From Flavobacterium tagetis (GTDB lineage Bacteria; Bacteroidota; Bacteroidia; Flavobacteriales; Flavobacteriaceae), in contig NZ_JAERSF010000003.1 of the NCBI RefSeq assembly GCF_016735615.1, positions 124,001 through 188,000 on the forward strand: DNA of 64,000 nt, given 5' to 3'. Shown piece after piece: positions 43,243 to 52,000 of this stretch (position 1 is the stretch's first letter; each line of letters opens with the position of its first letter). The notes below the pieces were generated by a model. The model was not told the origin of the DNA. It saw only the letters and a program-made list of their open reading frames with translations, and made no database searches. Position numbers and translations under genes: made by a program.

Positions 43243-44043
43243 ATGAAAACATATATAGACATAGGAATCAACCTAACCAACAAACAATTCCAAAACGACA
43301 TAGACGATGTCGTACAAGACGCGCTCGACGCCGATGTATCGCAAATGATACTCACGGGCACCAGCGTGCGAAATAGTGAAGAATCTGCGAAGATTGCGAG
43401 GCAGTATCCGGGCGTGTTGTACGCTACGGCGGGAATACATCCACATGATGCGAAGAGTTTTGATGCGCAGAGTATTTCGAAACTCAGGAAATTATTAGAA
43501 CTGAAACACGTCGTTTCGGTTGGGGAATGCGGACTCGATTTTGATCGTGACTTTTCGCCCAGAAACAAACAGGAAGAATGTTACAAAGCCCAATTAGAAT
43601 TGGCGATCGAAGTACAGAAACCTTTGTTTTTGCATGAAAGAAGCGCTTTTAGTTCTTTTATGAATATTACCAAAGACTATTTACCGCAATTGCCAAAAGC
43701 TGTTGTGCATTGTTTTACGGGAACCTTGCAAGAAGCCAAAATCTATCTCGATAACGGATTTTATCTCGGTTTTACGGGAGCGATTTCAGATGCCAAACGT
43801 TTCAGTCATTTAAAAGAAGTCATTCAGTACGTACCGCTCGATCGAATGCTGATTGAAACCGATGCGCCGTTTATGCTTCCTAAAAATGTACCAAACAGTC
43901 TCTTGAAGAAATACCATGAACGCCGTTGCGAACCGGCTTTTCTGCCGTATGTTGCCGGAACAATTGCACAGTTTAAAGGAATTACTTTGGCTAAAGTCGC
44001 GGAGGAAACCACTAGGAATTCTAAAAGCTTTTTTGGGATTTAA
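43243..44043 (+). CDS. tatD: TatD-family metal-dependent nuclease
   Basis: 266 aa from MKTYIDIGINLTNKQFQND at 43243; 13 upstream codons are repeat-derived. The N-terminus and AGIHPHDAK, VGECGLDFDRDFSPRNKQ, FLHERSA, VVHCFTGTLQEAK and IETDAPFMLP match E. coli TatD closely, better than YcfH or YjjV. The metal-binding His, Glu and Asp residues are all present. TatD is a 3'-5' exonuclease acting on DNA and RNA. The early codons are unusually GC-rich for this window. Confidence 0.88.
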   Translation: MKTYIDIGINLTNKQFQNDIDDVVQDALDADVSQMILTGTSVRNSEESAKIARQYPGVLYATAGIHPHDAKSFDAQSISKLRKLLELKHVVSVGECGLDFDRDFSPRNKQEECYKAQLELAIEVQKPLFLHERSAFSSFMNITKDYLPQLPKAVVHCFTGTLQEAKIYLDNGFYLGFTGAISDAKRFSHLKEVIQYVPLDRMLIETDAPFMLPKNVPNSLLKKYHERRCEPAFLPYVAGTIAQFKGITLAKVAEETTRNSKSFFGI

Positions 44044-44083
44044 GTTCTAAAACTTTTATATAGATTTACAGAAAAATATAGCT

Positions 44084-44623
44084 ATGGAACAAGAAAATGA
44101 AGATTTCAAGATACTCACAGATTATATATTGTCGATTAAATTTATGCAACGATTTGATTTTATTGATTTTATTGATTTTATTGATTTTGATTCAATTGAA
44201 GATTGGGCAATACAATTAATCAATTTAGGATGTGAGAATGAAGCTCTTTATACCTTAGCTACTTTTTATAAGCCTATTAATCCTGATGAGATTATGCCTT
44301 ATTTAAAACGTACTTTTTTAGAATTGAATTTAAAAGAAAAGGAAGGAGATGAAGCGGAAATATGTTATGCTCGATATCATTTTAATAGAGTTATAAAAGG
44401 AGAAGATGTGGAAACAAATTCATTCTATGCTTCAATATTCTGTGATGGAGATGGTCTAAAATCGCATCCTGAAACGGAACTTGATTTTGGTGTTCTTAGT
44501 GAAATTTGGCTAGATATGAAATATGATCCTAACTATTGGTATAGAGGAGTTAATATTAGCAATATTGAGCAAAAAGTTATAGAAAAGGCTAAATGGTGGT
44601 TAAAAAATAATCCTATAAGTTAG
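44084..44623 (+). CDS. Unrecognised acidic protein with Asp-Phe-Ile repeat
   Basis: 179 aa, acidic and aromatic-rich. A slippage-prone 9-bp repeat (about four copies of TTGATTTTA, 44154-44190) encodes DFIDFIDFIDFD. The remainder has helical stretches such as NEALYTLATFYKPINPDE and ends NIEQKVIEKAKWWLKNN. The overall look recalls immunity proteins of polymorphic toxin systems, but I cannot assign a family. It lies 37 nt before the DUF434 gene and may be cotranscribed with it. Confidence 0.55.
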   Translation: MEQENEDFKILTDYILSIKFMQRFDFIDFIDFIDFDSIEDWAIQLINLGCENEALYTLATFYKPINPDEIMPYLKRTFLELNLKEKEGDEAEICYARYHFNRVIKGEDVETNSFYASIFCDGDGLKSHPETELDFGVLSEIWLDMKYDPNYWYRGVNISNIEQKVIEKAKWWLKNNPIS

Positions 44624-44660
44624 AATATTTACGACTCAATTGAAATAGAAAGTTTTATCA

Positions 44661-45377
44661 ATGACAAATCTTAAAAATAGAGGTAAAGAAGCAAGTGACG
44701 ATGACTTATTCGGAACGGAGAAAATACAGTTGAAACTAAAAGAAGCTGTAACAGATTTGTCTTATTTTCTGAGCAGAGGTTATGGCGAAAAAGCAACATT
44801 AGCTTTAGTTGGAAACCGATATCGCTTAAATTCTCGACAGCAACAGGCAGTTCGTGGAATGAGCGCTTCTCAAAGTCAGATTGAAGATCGGCAATCTAAA
44901 GAAATTCAAAGTTCCGATTTAGAAGGAAAAGAAATTGCTATTGATGGTTTTAACGCTTTGATTTTATTAGAAAGTATTTTGTCAAACGCTTATGTTTTTA
45001 AAGGACAAGATGGTTTTATTCGTGATTTGTCAAGTGTACACGGAACTTACAAGAGAGTACAACAAACATCTCAGGCAATAGAAATGATTGCTGATTTTTA
45101 CAAAAAAGAAAAGATAAAAACAATGTATTGGTTTTTTGATAAACCTGTTTCAAATAGCGGAAGATTGAAAAAGATGATAGAAGAAATAGCTATAGAAAAT
45201 CAATACGATTGGCAAGTGGAATTGGTTTATAATCCCGATAAAGTCATTGCAGAAAGCAATTGGATTGCTGTCACTTCAGATGCCTGGATTTTGGATCATG
45301 CATCGTCGAATTTTAACCTTATGAAATATATACTGTCACAAATGAGTATAAAAGAAACTTTAATTAGTCTTGAGTAA
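44661..45377 (+). CDS. DUF434 protein with PIN/NYN-like nuclease-type domain
   Basis: 238 aa. The N-terminal 75 residues form the DUF434 segment (LKEAVTDLSYFLSRGYGEKA, LVGNRYRLNSRQQQAVRGM). The C-terminal domain shows a PIN/NYN-like acidic layout: IAIDGFNALILLES (Asp95), WFFDKPVSNSGRLKK (Asp160) and AVTSDAWILD (Asp207, Asp212). This is a nuclease reading by pattern, not proven. Its place shortly downstream of rtcB and tatD makes an RNA-cutting partner of the RNA ligase a reasonable inference. Confidence 0.7.
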   Translation: MTNLKNRGKEASDDDLFGTEKIQLKLKEAVTDLSYFLSRGYGEKATLALVGNRYRLNSRQQQAVRGMSASQSQIEDRQSKEIQSSDLEGKEIAIDGFNALILLESILSNAYVFKGQDGFIRDLSSVHGTYKRVQQTSQAIEMIADFYKKEKIKTMYWFFDKPVSNSGRLKKMIEEIAIENQYDWQVELVYNPDKVIAESNWIAVTSDAWILDHASSNFNLMKYILSQMSIKETLISLE

Positions 45378-45526
45378 AGAATAAAACCTTGCTTCGGCAG
45401 ATTTTTTGTTTATATTTCTAATGACCATTTAATATTGATTATGGAAAGCCGTAAAGCATTTAATAGAATTTTATTCATTTTTGACGAAAAGAATAAGATA
45501 AATTAAGAAGTTTAAAATTAATAATT

Positions 45527-47542
45527 ATGAAAAAGGGTTACGATATAATTATTCCTCAAAGTGATAAATTCAATGATTATTTTTTAAATGAAGAAGATAA
45601 GCCGATAATTTTACTTCCACATTTTAATTTTATAAATATTATAATTGGTGCTAATAATAGTGGTAAAAGTAGGTTTATTCGAAATTTAATGACTTTTGAA
45701 AAATTTGAAGCTATAAAAGACTTTCATAATAGTAAAGCTCTAGTGGACAGATATAATGAAAATGTCATTAAAGTAAATGAAACAATAAATATAAGAATAC
45801 GAGCATTCAAACTCAGAGCTTCCTCTACAAGATATTTAGATGGAAGTCAACCAGATATTGAAAATGCTAATATATTAACTAAAAACATTTTGAAAGAGAT
45901 AAAAGGAGACTCGCTCCAAGATTTTTTATCCATAGAAAATGGCAATAAAAAGAAATTCTTAGATTTGAATAAATACGATATAAAAAATCAATTTATTGAA
46001 GAATTTCAAGATATTGATGAGTCTTTCTTTAAAATTTATGAGAAGATTAAACGTTATTATATTCCTACATTGAGAACAGCACATTCTTTGTTTAATTATG
46101 AGGCAAAGAATTATTCTAAAATTGAGAACGATATTTATTTAGATACTCTAAATAATTATTATCATTTAAATAAGACTGATATTGATGTTTTTACAGGACT
46201 TCACCTATATAAAGAAATTTTAAATACAAGAAATTCGAAACGTGAAATAAGACGTAAATTTGATGATTTTGAGGAGTTCGTAAGGATTAATTTTTTTGAT
46301 GGTAAGAAAATTGATATTGTAGCTGAATTTGATAAAGATCAGAGCTTGATTGGGAATAATAATTCTGAAATTATTAGTGTTCACATAGAAGGGGAAAAAG
46401 AAACTAGAAAACTTTATGAACTGGGGGATGGCATACAGGCAATAATAATTTTAATGTATAAAATTTTCATGGCCGAAATTAATTCATTTATATTTATTGA
46501 TGAGCCGGAGTTAAATCTTCATCCAGGAATGCAAAGATTATTTTTAGAGCAAATTACTAAAAATGAAAATTTAAGAAGTAAAAATCTAACTTACATAATT
46601 ACTACTCATTCAAATCATTTTTTAGATTTAACAATAGAAAAAGATAATGTTTCTATTTATTCGTTTTCACCAAAGAATAATGAATTAAATGATAAACAAT
46701 TTACTATAAAAAATGTAAATGCAGGAGATAACTCATTGCTAAGAGAATTAGGTGTAAATAACTCTTCAGTTTTCATGGCAAATTGTAGTATCTGGGTTGA
46801 AGGAATATCAGATAGAAATTATATAAAAGCTTTTTTAAGGTCATATAAAAAGTATTTATTCGAGAATGAGAATAAGAAATATTATAGCATAAAAGAAGAT
46901 ATTGATTTTGCATTTTTTGAATATGCAGGTTCAAATATTGACCATTACATTTTTGAAAAAGAAGTTGAAGACAAAGATGAAAAAAATATTATTGATGATA
47001 TACAGGCATTAGCTTTAAGTAATCGAATTTTTCTTTTAGCTGATTCAGATAATGAAATTAATGGTAAAAAATCTTCTTCAAAAAAAGCGAGATTACAATC
47101 TTTAGAAAATGCTAGAAACGAAAACTTTTTACCCAAAATAATTTGGAATTTTAGAGAAATAGAAAATTTACTTACAAATGATATCTGGGAAAAAGTTTTA
47201 ATTAATTTTTGTCATGAAAATTTAGTACGTGATAATAAAGCAGACATTCAATTAAAGATTGAAGCTGCATTGTTGAAGCATAAGTATGGTGATTATAAGC
47301 AAAAATATATTGGCGAATTTTTAAATGTTCTAAGAGAAGAAATAGGTAGGATAGATAAAACTTACATTCTTAATAAATCATTTTATGAAACTAAAAAAGA
47401 TAAAGTATTTGGGACAATCATAAATAAGAGATATCTAAGCGAGAGAGTTTTTGAGCAAAATTTTACGTGGGAAATTTTGTCGAAGAGTAAAGAGATTGAA
47501 AAATTAACTATTGAAATTTATAATTTTATAACTCGAAAATAA
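45527..47542 (+). CDS. OLD-family ATPase with TOPRIM nuclease domain
   Basis: 671 aa. An ABC-type ATPase with Walker A IIGANNSGKSRF (residues 39-50) and Walker B FIFIDEPELNLHPG (about 320-333). The switch histidine is in ITTHSNHFLDL. A C-terminal TOPRIM follows, with the glutamate in IWVEGISDRNYIKAF (about 420) and the DxD in IFLLADSDNE (about 504). This is the OLD nuclease architecture used in phage defence, without the UvrD-like helicase partner of Gabija. It is much more AT-rich than rtcB and tatD, suggesting separate acquisition. Confidence 0.87.
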   Translation: MKKGYDIIIPQSDKFNDYFLNEEDKPIILLPHFNFINIIIGANNSGKSRFIRNLMTFEKFEAIKDFHNSKALVDRYNENVIKVNETINIRIRAFKLRASSTRYLDGSQPDIENANILTKNILKEIKGDSLQDFLSIENGNKKKFLDLNKYDIKNQFIEEFQDIDESFFKIYEKIKRYYIPTLRTAHSLFNYEAKNYSKIENDIYLDTLNNYYHLNKTDIDVFTGLHLYKEILNTRNSKREIRRKFDDFEEFVRINFFDGKKIDIVAEFDKDQSLIGNNNSEIISVHIEGEKETRKLYELGDGIQAIIILMYKIFMAEINSFIFIDEPELNLHPGMQRLFLEQITKNENLRSKNLTYIITTHSNHFLDLTIEKDNVSIYSFSPKNNELNDKQFTIKNVNAGDNSLLRELGVNNSSVFMANCSIWVEGISDRNYIKAFLRSYKKYLFENENKKYYSIKEDIDFAFFEYAGSNIDHYIFEKEVEDKDEKNIIDDIQALALSNRIFLLADSDNEINGKKSSSKKARLQSLENARNENFLPKIIWNFREIENLLTNDIWEKVLINFCHENLVRDNKADIQLKIEAALLKHKYGDYKQKYIGEFLNVLREEIGRIDKTYILNKSFYETKKDKVFGTIINKRYLSERVFEQNFTWEILSKSKEIEKLTIEIYNFITRK

Positions 47543-47600
47543 TTAAGCATTAAAACGATAAAAAACGTAGGTTATTTCTTTCTTTTTTAAAGAAAAAACT

Positions 47601-47608
47601 TATATTTG
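47601..47608 (+). promoter_or_regulatory. -7 promoter box of the 93-aa gene
   Basis: TATATTTG followed by a leader of about 160 nt that contains the long-range stem listed next. Confidence 0.5.
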
Positions 47609-47666
47609 CGCTGTCAAAATAAATCTAGGATTATATCCTGAAAACTTAATATAAGTTAATAATAAG

Positions 47667-47756
47667 CGAATCCCTCATTCACGTTGCTGGAGCTAGTGAT
47701 AGCCCTAACGCATTTCCTAGAGATGTTTTGACACAACCGAAAATGAGGGATTTCGT
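47667..47756 (+). promoter_or_regulatory. Structured leader with a long-range stem
   Basis: CGAATCCCTCATT (47667-47679) can pair with AATGAGGGATTTCG (47742-47755) through 13 base pairs with one bulged T, enclosing about 62 nt. It sits between a -7 box and a small gene, so it may be a cis-regulatory RNA or a small RNA. I recognise no riboswitch family. Confidence 0.4.
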
Positions 47757-47775
47757 GCGTTTAAAATTTTCCGTT

Positions 47776-48057
47776 ATGTCAAAAGAAAATCAAAAACCAA
47801 CACATCGTGATGTAGTGCCATCCGTAATTAATTTCCTTTCAGACGAATTGTTTGAGGGAGATTACAAAGAACAGCCCATGTATTTGCAGGAAATCTTCGA
47901 GCTATTAATGCATACAGAGTTTGGCGACGATATCAATTTAAGGCAAAAAATATTGAGCTGTTTAAGAACCAGCCGAAATCTGGCAGAAACGTTATCGCCA
48001 TTTTCAGAGAAGCAGATTCAGAAGGCTTGTGTAAGCAATCGTAAATTATCCGAATAA
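47776..48057 (+). CDS. Small hypothetical protein, 93 aa
   Basis: ATG at 47776 (MSKENQKPTHRDVVPSVINF); an alternative start 16 codons upstream would lie partly in the leader stem. The protein is helical and acidic with FLSDELFEGDYKEQPMYLQE and a basic end (KQIQKACVSNRKLSE). No family recognised. It has a promoter, a structured leader and a strong terminator, so it is an independent unit inside the island. Confidence 0.55.
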   Translation: MSKENQKPTHRDVVPSVINFLSDELFEGDYKEQPMYLQEIFELLMHTEFGDDINLRQKILSCLRTSRNLAETLSPFSEKQIQKACVSNRKLSE

Positions 48058-48065
48058 AAACCCAA

Positions 48066-48098
48066 ACCCTGCCAATACCAATTGGCAGGGTATTTTTT
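48066..48098 (+). terminator. Intrinsic terminator after the 93-aa gene
   Basis: Perfect 11-bp stem ACCCTGCCAAT / ATTGGCAGGGT with loop ACCA and a T-run. Confidence 0.88.
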
Positions 48099-48167
48099 TG
48101 AGATCGATTTGTAATTTTATAAGAAATAAAGTTCTGTAAATAATATTGACATAACCTACACAATCTT

Positions 48168-48297
48168 GTCATTTCGACTTAAGGAGAAATCTTCGCAAGT
48201 AACTCCGCAACGTATATTGCCAATCTTTGTAGAGCTACTTGTGGAGATTTGCTTCGCCTGTTGGCTATCGCTCGAGTCTCCCTTCGGTCGAAATGAC
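48168..48297. repeat. GTCATTTCGA-type inverted-repeat element, copy 3
   Basis: 130 bp with ends GTCATTTCGA and TCGAAATGAC like the two 100-bp copies at 41.3 and 43.0 kb. It is longer because GCTTCGCCTGTTGGCTATCG plus CTCGAG (48251-48276) is inserted; that 26-bp piece also occurs at 6675-6700. The remaining 48298-48514 is AT-rich with no feature I can name. Confidence 0.8.
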
Positions 48298-48514
48298 AAA
48301 CTCGACGAAAAAAACTTTGAAAATAGCTAAACTATGTGAATTTAAATTAGTGAAACGCCTTTAAACATAAGAAAAGACTATGTTTCTATGTGTTGAAAAT
48401 AATTATGTTCAAGAGTTTATTTCTAATATTTTTTTAACATTTAAAAGACATTATTTTAAGGACAAATCACTCTAAAATTCTTACATTACCCTTTCAAAAT
48501 AAAAGCCGATAAAG

Positions 48515-48949
48515 ATGAATATAAACATCTCAGTTAAACAATTAGGAAAAAAACATCCGCTACTTCAGGAAAAGAATATAGATCTAGCAGTAGAAAATCC
48601 TATTATTACTACCCAAAAACTCATAGAATCGATTGTTGATCATCAGGTACAATTGTTCCGTTCTTCATCCTTTGAGTTTGAAGACGAAGACAAAATCCAT
48701 CTTCCAAAAGAAAATTATTTACCTATTCTTACCGATACCGGAAAAGTTGGTTTTGGCGCGCTGTACAATCACAACCAAGTAGATTTGGCCAAAGCGCAAG
48801 AAAATGCCATTGTAGCTTTTGAAGATGGTTTGTACGCTGTTTTCTACGGAGACGATCAGCTAGAAACGTTAACAGAGGAAATCGATTTATCTCAGAATAA
48901 AAACCTCACTTTTATCAGGCTTACGTTTTTGGCGGGAAGCTACTGGTAG
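48515..48949 (+). CDS. Small protein, possibly ubiquitin-like fold, partner of the DUF4132 gene
   Basis: 144 aa. The first 55 residues alternate like a beta-hairpin followed by a helix (MNINISVKQLGKKHPLLQEK, then TTQKLIESIVDHQVQLF), which recalls the ubiquitin-like beta-grasp start; this is pattern reading only. It ends in GSYW, with no Gly-Gly tail for conjugation. It lies 120 nt before the DUF4132 gene on the same strand and is probably cotranscribed with it. Confidence 0.6.
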   Translation: MNINISVKQLGKKHPLLQEKNIDLAVENPIITTQKLIESIVDHQVQLFRSSSFEFEDEDKIHLPKENYLPILTDTGKVGFGALYNHNQVDLAKAQENAIVAFEDGLYAVFYGDDQLETLTEEIDLSQNKNLTFIRLTFLAGSYW

Positions 48950-49069
48950 TTAAATTCCAAAAAATAAATCCCAAATTCCAAAATCTGTTTGGGGAAATCC
49001 TTCGACTTCGCTAAGGAAGACAAAGTGAAGTAATCTAAAATCTAAAATCAGAAATCTAAAATAAACAAT

Positions 49070-52000
49070 ATGACAATTGAAGATTTATTAAAAAGTAAAG
49101 TAATAGAAAATCCAATTAAGAGATTTAAAAAAGAATTGGAAGAAATTGTAAACAGTAATTTGCTTTCTAAATTACTTTCTGGAAAAAAACTGAAAAAAGA
49201 AGTGGCGGAGTTTGGTCTAGAACTCTTGAAACTTCAGGACAATTATTACAGCAATTATATTTCGCTGGGTTCTAAAGAAGCCGAAAAGTTTGCCACTTTG
49301 GTAAAAGAGGATATATGGGAAGATAAAAACTATTACGACTTGCTGCTTTACTTTTTTGGCGAAGAAAATGCCGCATATGTGAAAGAAGCTTGGAGCAGAT
49401 TGCCTCAAAAAATGTATCAGAACGGGTATACGCGAAGAGCTTTTAGAGCGCCTAATCATAAAAGTTATTTGCTGGTCAATCAGATTAATTTTCTGCGTTC
49501 TTTGCTTAACGGACCTTACAAATACAATTATCAGGACAGCACCACTTTTTATTATAATTTGAGTATTGAAGATGAAATTCGTTACGATACCGAGATTTCA
49601 AATACCATTACTAAATTCATGGTTTGGTCTGCTGCATTGGATTCTGGTAAAGAAGGACTTTTTCAATTATTTGAAGACATTATTTTCAATAAAGATCCGC
49701 ACGGGAAAGTGTCTAGAAATATCATCAAAGCCCTTTTAAACAGCGAAAAGCAGGAAAACTGGGAGCTGGTAGAAAAACTGCTTCTGGCGGCTCAGCGTCA
49801 GGAAGGTTTGCGCCAGACGATTCTGGAAGCTTTAGACGAAACGAGTATCGGCGCTTTGCAATACATGATCAAAGTGCTTATTGATAATAAACTGACTCGT
49901 TTTTCATCGGTTGTAAGAGCGATTGACACGTGGACAGGTTTGGGTTGGGATTCTGAAAAAGAAACTACAGTTCGTAATATTATCGAGTTGGCTTCGGGTT
50001 ATTTTTCAAAACCAGAAACGATTGCGACTGGTGTAAAAAGCAAAAATAATAACGAAGTCTACATGGCGCTTTGGGTTCAAGGTGTTTTAGATGTCGAGAA
50101 AACAGTTCCGTATTTGCACGAATTATTAGAAAAAGGTTCGGTCGAAAAGAAATCGCTGGTATTAAAATTTGCAGGAGAAACCAACGATCCTTATATCGAA
50201 ATGCCCCTTTATTTTAAAGCGTTAGAAGATGAGAATTTACAGGTTTTGGCATTTGCAGTTCCGAGAATGAATGCTTTGTTGGAAGCCAATACAAAATCGA
50301 AGTTTTATATCGAAAACACAGATTATCCGAACTTCTTTGATAAAGTTTACAATCTTGCACAAAGCATTACAGAAAAAGAAAAAACTTTTGAAGGAAAAGT
50401 GTTTTCGTGGTTAAATGTAAAGTTCGAAAGAGATACGCTTTATGCCGCAGCGATTAATTTGGTTGGCGATAACAACGAAAGATTAGAAGCGGTTTTGCAA
50501 CATTTTGAAGGCTTCTCGATCAATTTAAGAGAGAAACTTACTAGAAATTTATTGGGAAGTTTTTATAGCTATTCTTACTATAGCAATCAAAACAATCCAA
50601 CCAAAACAGAGCCAACTGAATTTCAAAGAAATTTTGCGTTGCGTATTTTAAAAGACAGGGGCGAATCTCTTGTGGCTTCGGCGGTTAATGTTTTAAAAGA
50701 TTTGAGTTTAACGGAAGATGAGTTGCTTATTTTTCAGGAATTATTTAAACGTAAAAATTCTAATTTAAAGAAAAATCTAACGTCGATTCTAATCAAACAA
50801 GAAGATCAGAAAGTAGTCAATTTTGTTAATCAGACCATAGAAAAAGGAGATTTAGAACAACGTATGTCTATGTTGGATGTGATGTTGCAGCTTCAGAAAA
50901 ACAATAAACTGACGGATAAGGTTAATGATTGGGTAAAAGATTATTTGCAAAGACCAAAAATTACCGAAAAAGAAACCAAATTTATTGAGCAGTTAGAACC
51001 TTCAAAAAAACAAGACCTTTTAAGTGCAGAAAACGGTTACGGATTTTTTACGCCAAACGAAATTTCGGCTTACGAATTGCCAAAACCAAAAGCTGATTCT
51101 TTGTATGCAAAAGCGGTAAAAGAACATCAATACGGTTTCTCCAAATCGATGTCGCATATTAAAGGCGAAATTGCGAAGCTTTATAAATTGTTTGAAGAAA
51201 ACAGAAATTACGAATACGAAACTGAAAATTACGATAATAGTAAATCGACTGTTTTATTAGGAAACTCTTTTAGACCATTAAAAAATCTAAAAGACGAAAA
51301 GAATTCAGAATTAGCAGCGACTAATTATCCATTGTATGAAGTTTGGGAAGAATGGTTTACCAAATCAGGTCTTGCCAATAGAGATTTGTTTTTAATGACG
51401 CTAGTAAGCAATTGCGATCGAAAAATATGGAGAGATTTTCTAGAAAAGCATGTTTTTTATTATAAAGAATTACTGCCTCACCAAAATAAAAGAGGTTACG
51501 ATTGGGACAATGCAATTTTGAATATTCTGAATGCATTGCAGATTAAATATGTTTTTAGTGAAAAGGCTGATTTCTTAATCGACGCTTGTAGTGCATTATA
51601 TGCCGATCTTCCGGACTCTGTAATAGAGTTTGAGTATAAGCCTGCTAAAGATGAGTATTATTACAATAACAACAACGGAAATGGCTGGCAGAGTCAAGGC
51701 TTTTTTGATATTTATCTGAACAAAATTGGTTTACTTGATTTAACAGAAGAACAAAATACTAAAGTCTGGAATCTATATAGATGGAGACAATTAAACGGTT
51801 TAGAAAAAAACAGATCTTTTGCCAAACCGCCAATTCATTTGTATTGCGTTGCGTTTGAGCAAAAATTAATTACCGAAGGCGAATTGTACGAGGGAATTTT
51901 AGAACCAGAAAGAATTTCTGTTTTAACCAGCGAGAAGAAGCATTACAGACATTTTGGAAGCGAAGATTTAATTAAAAAGTTTCCATTCTTAGTTCTGATG

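Noticed and set aside
45527..47542. Gabija system
   Set aside because: Only the OLD-like nuclease is present; no UvrD-type GajB helicase gene follows.
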